Assembly (NCBI RefSeq): GCF_028372415.1
Contig: NC_092878.1
Location: 67,845,830 to 67,909,829, forward strand
Reading direction: 5' to 3'
DNA: 64,000 nt
Origin: Notamacropus eugenii
Lineage: Eukaryota > Chordata > Mammalia > Diprotodontia > Macropodidae
The notes beneath the pieces are model-generated. The model was not told the DNA's origin. It ran no database searches and saw only the letters and a program-made list of their open reading frames with translations. This document shows positions 58,075-64,000 of the stretch, piece after piece (the first letter of the stretch is position 1; each line of letters starts with the position of its first letter). The position numbers and the translations under genes are program-made.

Positions 58075-58400
58075 CAGCGGTGGGTGGGGAGAAAGGGAGA
58101 GAAGTTGGAACACAATGTTTTAAAAATGAGTGTGAAAAATTGTTCTTACATGCAACTGGGAAATAAACCATACAGGCAATGGGGTATAGAAACATTTTTT
58201 TCCCTACAAGAAAATAGAGGTGAAGGGGATACAATAAGGGAGGGGTGTAATAAAAGGGAGGGAAGACTGGCAGAAGGGATAATCAGAATTCACACTGTCC
58301 TAGGGTGGGCAGAGGTGAGAGATGGGGAGAAAATTTGAAACTCAAAATCTTGTAGAAGTGAGTATTGAAAACTAAAAAAAAACAAAATAATAAATAAATA
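58075..58400 (+). mobile_element. Two short HAL1/L1 3' ends in tandem, sense
   Basis: First, GGGGAGAAAGGGAGAGAAGTTGGAACACAATG to GCAACTGGGAAATAAA near 58166. Second, a polypurine segment (GAGGTGAAGGGGATACAATAAGGGAGGGG) to AGAAAATTTGAAACTCAAAATCTTGTAGAAGTGAGTATTGAAAACTAAAAAAAAA. Both have the terminal order of L1/HAL1 tails. Followed by an A/AAT-rich run to 58460. Confidence 0.6.
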
Positions 58401-58499
58401 AATAAAAATAATTTAAAAAGTTAGCACAGCAAAAAAAAAAAAAATTAAAATAATAAAAAGGTATAGCTCTACCCAGAATGATGACCCCCAAACTGTAAA

Positions 58500-58901
58500 T
58501 TAAAGAACAGTAAACAACAGTGAATGAGACTATGATAATGGGTTCATGTATTCCTGAAGCATGGACCTACCCTGATTCTGTTTATTGACTCCATTCTTCT
58601 TGGCTTTTTGTCAGTTCACCTTGTTTGTCAGATTTGTTTTCTATAGGTTTAGTTCCTTCTACTTATAGATGCCTGATCACTGAAGCTGGATGTCACCTCC
58701 TATTCACAACTGTTATGTGTCACCCCTGGCCTTGGCATTGGAGAAGTTCCAGATGCCAGTTGAAGAAGTGACGCCTCAAATGAAATCTTTTAGGGAAGGG
58801 ACAGCTCTACATTCAATTTCATCATGAAGTAGCTATGGAAGGATAGGCTTTCACTCCTTACCCCCAAGATATTTGACCCTATTTGTTCAAGGGGGAAATA
58901 T
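58500..58901 (+). mobile_element. ERV internal 3' fragment with polypurine tract
   Basis: About 400 bp with no recognised coding domain, ending in a purine run CAAGGGGGAAATA at 58888-58900 that fits a retroviral polypurine tract just before an LTR. Identity as ERV interior is inferred from that position. Confidence 0.45.
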
Positions 58902-59544
58902 TGGGGTGCTTATGCTCAAGCCCCACACTAAGATATTGTTTCATGTGCTTATTTTGTGTGATTCTTGTTATAGAGTTATAAAGTTCTGTTGACGCCAGTT
59001 GCTTAAGATGCTGTTTCATAAGCTAATTTTCTGTTATCCCTACTAAAGTTCTGTTGAGATCACATTTTTGTAGTGGATAAGAAAGATCTTGGAGCCAAAT
59101 GTATTGATAATGTATTTTTGCTTATTGTTAATGTAATTTTGCTTTTTAACGGGAAGATCTTTCCCATCGGTTAATAGGTCCATGTGATTGCTTAACTCAC
59201 ATGGAAGCCTGAGTCACATGAGTGAAGTCATATGGAATAGAAAGGGGTGGAACAGGAAGTTGTGGAGCTGGAGCAGAATTGAGAGGAAGTCGGTCTGACT
59301 ACTCAAAGCTTAGAAAGAGCAGGCAACAACTAATGTGAGTAGGGTAACTTGTTTGTGATTTTGTTTAAGGGAGACTACTTGTGATTTGTTTAGGGGAGCT
59401 GCTTTGGAAGGCTTGGGGATGGTAGTGCCCTGTGCATTGTTATTGTATATGGATTTCTTTGTTGCTATGATGGATTTGGCTTTTTGGTGTTTGAATAAAT
59501 GTTTTGGTTCCAACTTCCATGTGGAGAGTCTGTTTTATTTCACA
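58902..59544 (+). mobile_element. ERV 3' LTR, sense
   Basis: Begins TGGGGTGCTTATGC right after the polypurine tract and ends TTTATTTCACA, about 640 bp. AATAAA lies at 59494-59499 (TTTGAATAAATGTTTTGG), with a GT/T-rich U5-like tail after it. It interrupts antisense LINE sequence: HAL1/L1 tails lie before it and L1 ORF2 after. Which ERV class it belongs to is not clear. Confidence 0.6.
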
Positions 59545-59932
59545 ATTCAGAATTATGCTGGGATATTCATGGCTGCCATAGGTGCTGTGAATATTGCATT
59601 GGTGCTAGAATCTCCTACAACATTTACCATTTACCTTTTCTGTCCTATTAGCCAATCTAATAGGCATGAGGCTGTACCTCAGGATTGTTTTAATTTACAT
59701 TTCTGCAATCAATAAAGAGTTAGAGTATTTCTTTCATATAGCTATAGATAACTTTGATTACTTCATCTGAAAACTTCATATCTTTTCATAATTTAGCAAA
59801 TGGCGAGTGGCTTTTATTTTTATAAATTTGACTCAGTTCTCTATATGTTTAAGAATTTAGGCCTTTATCAGAGAAAATTGCTTAAAATTTTTTTCACAGT
59901 AACTATTGCTAAGTGTATTTACCTCTGGTTTC
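59545..59932 (-). mobile_element. L1 ORF2 C-terminal fragment, antisense
   Basis: GAATTATGCTGGGATATTCATGG near 59549 and GCATGAGGCTGTACCTCAGGATTGTTTTAATTTACATTTCTGCAATC (59664-59710) are the antisense order seen at 1150-1320 and 4330-4500. At about 59932 it passes directly into HAL1-type polypyrimidine sequence. Confidence 0.75.
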
Positions 59933-59934
59933 TC

Positions 59935-61287
59935 TCCCATTTATTCTATTCTCTCTCTCTCTTTTCACCCCTTCCCTCCTCAAAACTCCTTTTGCTTCTG
60001 ACTATTCCCTTCCCAAATCTGTCCTCCCTTCTATCACCCCTCCATCCTCTAATTCCCTTCTTGTACTTTATTATAGGGTTATATATTTATATATTTCTAT
60101 GCCCAATTGAGTTTGCATATCCCTCTTTGAGGCAACTTAGATTAAAGTTTGGTTACTACTTCACCTCCCTGCTCTTCTCCCCCACTACAAAACAGTTTTT
60201 CTTGCCTTTTTCACATAAGATAATTCATCCTATTCTACCTCTCCATTCACCTTTCTGCATATATATTCCTCTCTCACACCTTAATTTTATTTTTTAGATA
60301 TTGTCCCTTCATATTCAACTCACACATGTACCCTCTGTCATATATTGCTTCCTACTATCCTAATAATCAGAAAGGTATTATGAGTTACAACTATTATCTT
60401 CCCATGTAGAAATATAAACAGTTTAACCTTGATAAATCCCTTATGATTTCCCTTTCCTGTGTACCTTTTTATGTGTCACTTGAGTCTTGTATTTGAAAGT
60501 CAGATTTTCTATTTAACTCATGCCTTTTCATCAGCAATGACTGAGAATCCTCTATTACATTGAATTTCCAATTTTTCCCCTAAAGAATTATACTTAGTTT
60601 TAGTATGTGGGTATTTTTGGTTGTAATCCTGACTGTTTTGACCTCCAGAATATCATATTCCAAGCTGTCTAATCTTTTCATGTAGAAGCTGTTAAGTCCT
60701 GTGCAACCCTGACCATGTTACAATGGTATTTTAATTGTTTTTCTTTCACTGCTTGCAATATTTTCTCTTTGACTTGGGAGTTCTGCAATTTATCGTTACT
60801 ATTCTTTGGAGTTGTCATTTGGGGATCTCTTTGAGGAAATTATTGGTAGATTTTTTCCATTTCTATTTTGCTCTCTCATTCTAGAATATCAGGGTAATTT
60901 TCCTTGATAATTTCTTGAAAGATGATGTCTAGGCTCTTTTTTCTTTTTCATCATGGCTTTTAGAAAGTCTAATAATTCCTAAATTATCTTTCCTGGAGCT
61001 ATTTCTGGGTTAGTTGTTTTTTTCCAAGTAGATATTTCACATTTTATTTTTCTTTTTTGCATTCTTTTGATTTTGTTTTTATTGTTTCTTGATGTCTCAT
61101 AAAGTTATTCACTTCCACTTGCTCAGTTCTAATTTTAATGAATTCTTGTCCTTATTGGTCTTTTGTACCTCCTTTTACATTTGGTCAATTCTGTTTTTTA
61201 AGACATCCTTGTCCTCATTGACTTTTTGGACCTCTTCTTTCCATTTGGCTTAGCTTGTTTTATAAGGTATTATTTTCTTCAGTATTC

Positions 61288-61318
<31 letters not shown>

Positions 61319-62320
61319 GTGTGTGTTTGTGTGTGTGTATGGACTCATTTTAATGATTGTATTGAATCACTCTATTTTCTCTTCCCATTTTTTCCTATAT
61401 GTCTCTCATTTGATTTTCCAAATCCTTTTTGAATTCTTTGATGGCCTGAGACCAATTCATATTTTTCTTGGAGACTTTGGATGTAGGGGCTTTGACTGTT
61501 CTCTGTTGAGTATGCATTTTTATTTTTCTTGTCACATAGTTATTTTCTATAGTAAGAGTTTATTTTTTCCCATTGTTTGCTAATTTCTCCAGTCTATTAC
61601 TTGACTTTGAATTCTTTGTTAAATAGAGCTTTTCTTCATGGATGAAGGGAACACTGACCCAAACTTCACGGATTTTGTGCAGCTATTTTCAGAATTACTT
61701 TTAGGGACCTGTAAGTTTTCAGTTCTTACAAGGTGGCATGATCTAAGGAGAGCTGTTTAGTCTTCTTCTGGCCTGTGCTCTAGTCTACGAGTGATCGTAA
61801 GTACTCTTTTCTGACCTGGAACTATGAGGAGAATTCACACTACACTATGGCCACAAGCTTTGCTCTTCTAGTTCTCCTCCTTGCCCTGGCTGGGACTACC
61901 ACCCAGCACTATCACCTGGATCTGAGTATGATTAAAGCAGCAGAATCTTGCCTCAAAGCTAGCAAAAAAGACCTCCTTCTGACAGTTTGTTTGACCCCTT
62001 TACTTTCTGTGGACTGAGTGTTCTGGAAGCTGCCACTGCCCCTGGTCCTGCTGATTCAATTGCTCTCAAGGGCTCATCCTGGTTTTCTGGGACTGGGGCT
62101 GTTCTCACACAGCCTGTGCTGGACTGCACTCCTCTCTTATCCTGGTGCAAAAGACTTTTTCTCCTAATTTTACAACTTGTCTTGGGCTGAGAATTTGTTT
62201 CACTTCATCTTTTTGTGAGTTCCACTGCTCTAGAATTTGTTTAGTCATTTTAAAAGGTATTTGAAGGAGTTTGGGGGAGAGTGCAGGTAAGTCCCTGATT
62301 TTACCATCTTAGCTCTCCCT
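59935..62320 (-). mobile_element. HAL1 element, 5' and central part, antisense
   Basis: On the minus strand from 62320: 5' UTR to about 61640, ORF1 region to about 60600, and polypurine 3' UTR to 59935, where it is truncated against L1 ORF2. The order parallels 55850-58070 closely (for example CATATTCCAA and CTTGCAATATTTTCTCTTTGAC). ORF1 contains a GT microsatellite at 61288-61341. Plus-strand frames such as 59800-60297 are shadows. Confidence 0.7.
61288..61341. repeat. (GT)n microsatellite within HAL1 ORF1
   Basis: About 50 bp of GT with one GC and one TT interruption. It expanded inside the coiled-coil part of ORF1 relative to the copy near 57095. Confidence 0.95.
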
Positions 62321-62479
62321 CTCTTTGGGACTTATCCAGTAATCTCTTGAAGACTCTGAGTATATGGGAGCACCTATTTCCTCATGCAGCACCTTCTACA
62401 TATTGCTACATTCAATTATTAGATATTTATATTTCTACAGTAGCTGTTCTTTAATTATAATTTGAATTATATTGATTGT

Positions 62480-62760
62480 ATACTTGTGATATATTGCTTG
62501 ACTCTGAGATCCTTTAAAGTTGGAAATTATATTTCATTCAAACTTATTTATATCTAATATGCTTCTATCAATATGTCAGTCAATAAACATTTAATAAACA
62601 CTAGCTTCATGTTAAACACTGGAAAGACAAAGAAGAGTAAAAGACAGTCCCTGCTTTTAGGAGTGTACAGTCCAATGTGGAAGACAGCTATGGACTAATA
62701 AATTATATACAGCATAAATTGGAAATGGTGGAAGATGCTAGAATTAAGGAGAATCAGCAA
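62480..62760 (+). mobile_element. SINE pair or compound SINE, sense
   Basis: First, CTTGACTCTGAGATCCTTTAAAGTTGG...AAACATTTAATAAACACT (a tail like that at 63620). Then CAATAAACATTTAATAAACACTAGC...AACACTGGAAAGACAAAGAAGAGTAAAAGACAGTCCCTGC...GGAGTGTACAGTCCAATG, which is the head and middle of a MAR1/MIR-like SINE. It ends near GCATAAATTGGAAATGG. Confidence 0.6.
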
Positions 62761-62764
62761 GTCT

Positions 62765-63615
62765 AACTGTAGAAGGTGTGACTTAGAGCTTCCGTGAATT
62801 GAAACCTTAAAAAATTGTTTAGAAAGCAAAATTTCAAAATTACTCAAGCAAAATATATCTGCAGGAAAACAAAGTGATATTTAAATAGGAAATATGGTTT
62901 ATATTTTCTAAAGGATATTTAGACTTCTTTTAGCTTAAAAGGTTCACTATCTTTGGGTATACCTACCTTTGATAAGCTTTTTATTTCAGAAACTTTTTTC
63001 CTAGGTCTGCAACATGCTTAATAATTCTTTTTAGAGATTTCTCCTGATTATCCACAATGTAATTATGCACAATAATCATGGAACTTCCATTACATTAAAA
63101 TATCCTTCTCATATATCACAGATAATCATTGTTGCATCAAAAAGAGAATAAACACCCAAGGGGAAATTATTTAGGAGAATGAGATACAGTAACATGATGA
63201 AATTGAACATGGGGAAATTTAGTCTAAACAGTTGATTATTAGGTAAAACTTTAATACATTCCCAATCTAGGGAAGCAAATGATTCCCCCATGGGAAGTTT
63301 CACCATGACTAAAATATTTGGAGTTAGGGTAGGAATATGACCTTGGAATTTCACTGTAGGAAATATTGGGTGAGGGACAGAAAGAGACAATTAGTTCTTC
63401 ATGCAACTTTCATTTTTATAAATTCATCAGAACCTAGATTTGAGTTCTGCTCACCTGGAGTTTTGAAAGTATGTACATTGTGGGGGTTTCAATGCATATA
63501 AAGAGATACATGATGTTTTATTACTTTGGAAAAGAATGCACAAGACCAAATATCTAGTTTGTTCTATATGAATGAAAATCAGTGACAAAAAAGCGAAAAA
63601 TTTTTAACATTTTTC
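62765..63615. other. No recognisable gene or element
   Basis: Unrecognised. The minus-strand 93-residue frame (63109-63390) shows no domain. Confidence 0.4.
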
Positions 63616-63619
63616 AAAC

Positions 63620-63742
63620 CTTGAGCTCCTTGAGAACAGGGACTATCTTTTTTCCTTTCTTTCTATCCACAAATCTTAGCTTGTTTTCTGGCATATAGTA
63701 GATACATAATAAATGTTTATTATTTACCCTTCATATGTGTGT
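63620..63742 (+). mobile_element. SINE/L2-type tail, sense
   Basis: CTTGAGCTCCTTGAGAACAGGGACTATC, TATCCACAAATCTTAGC, GGCATATAGTAGATACATAATAAATGTTTATTATT: a well-preserved 3' tail of the family also seen at 8700 and 11640. Confidence 0.65.
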
Positions 63743-63744
63743 CC

Positions 63745-64000
63745 TTCTTTTACAATTTGCTGATTTCCAATGACATCCCCCCTCACTTACAAAGCCATCC
63801 TTTGTTAAAACATGTGTTTTGCATTTTATTATTCCTATGCAGATTAGAACAAATGAATAACATATTTAGTAAATTATTTCTTCTTGTAAAGCACTCTACT
63901 AAGCACAAGAGATCCAAAATAGGAGACTAAGAAAAATGTCCTCAACAATCATTCTTTTTATTTTTCAAATTTACTAATTTATATGTTTTCAGTTTTCAAC
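63745..64000. other. No recognisable gene or element
   Basis: Unrecognised sequence to the window edge. An element might continue beyond it. Confidence 0.4.

Noticed and set aside
57868..58338. 156-residue plus-strand frame
   Set aside because: It runs over antisense HAL1 5' UTR and two LINE tails and has no domain.
59800..60297. 165-residue plus-strand hydrophobic frame resembling a membrane protein
   Set aside because: It is the complement of a polypurine HAL1 3' UTR; pyrimidine-rich DNA naturally encodes Leu, Phe, Ser and Pro.

Overview
The window looks like intergenic or deep intronic DNA from a marsupial. I recognise, from memory of the families, marsupial-type L1 and half-L1 (HAL1) LINEs, CORE/MIR-like SINEs with a marsupial consensus, SINEs with an RTE/BovB-type tail, CR1/L3 and RTE LINE remnants, and class II (betaretrovirus-like) endogenous retroviral sequence. 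The DNA is AT-rich, CpG-poor apart from two islands (the retroviral LTR/gag near 28.5-30.4 kb and a GC-rich patch near 35.45-35.83 kb), and full of microsatellites. I find no intact host protein-coding gene, no convincing exon of a live gene, no tRNA or rRNA, and no CRISPR or prokaryotic feature. The species cannot be fixed from sequence alone.

Layout. 0-8.4 kb: a mosaic of sense and antisense L1/HAL1 pieces, one LTR-like block and a 500-bp TCTA microsatellite inside an L1. 8.4-27 kb: mostly unrecognised sequence with scattered old SINEs, an internally deleted L1 (12.9-14.0 kb), a Tigger-like DNA transposon (21.3-22.1 kb) and long CT/AG tracts. 27.2-31.7 kb: an LTR, then a sense L1 whose ORF1 is split by a minus-strand class II ERV (5' LTR, tRNA-Lys-type primer site, nearly open gag, truncated in capsid), then an antisense L1 3' end. 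34.0-35.8 kb: a minus-strand retrocopy of KAT14 (CSRP2BP), probably with its 5' UTR. 37.1-42.9 kb: a CR1/L3 fragment, then a sense L1 ORF2 holding a full-length but broken HSPA8 (HSC70) retrocopy with a short target-site duplication. 43.3-44.4 kb: HAL1, an LTR and an L1 ORF1 piece. 46-52 kb: two related LTR-like blocks about 4.3 kb apart, an RTE LINE terminus, a hAT-like MITE and a CR1/L3 copy split by later insertions. 54.5-62.3 kb: SINEs, a near-full-length antisense HAL1, an ERV 3' end with LTR, and a second HAL1. 62.3-64 kb: sparse sequence with SINE tails.

Nothing here forms an operon or a cooperating gene system. The record is one of layered retrotransposition: L1 machinery built the L1, HAL1 and SINE copies and the two retrocopies, and later elements landed inside earlier ones, giving a readable relative chronology. 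The best second looks are the young-looking class II ERV fragment with its linked ERV/L1 deletion, the KAT14 retrocopy with a CpG-rich 5' block, the nested HSPA8 retrocopy, the split CR1/L3 copy and the paired LTR-like blocks. I did not find a previously undescribed biological system.
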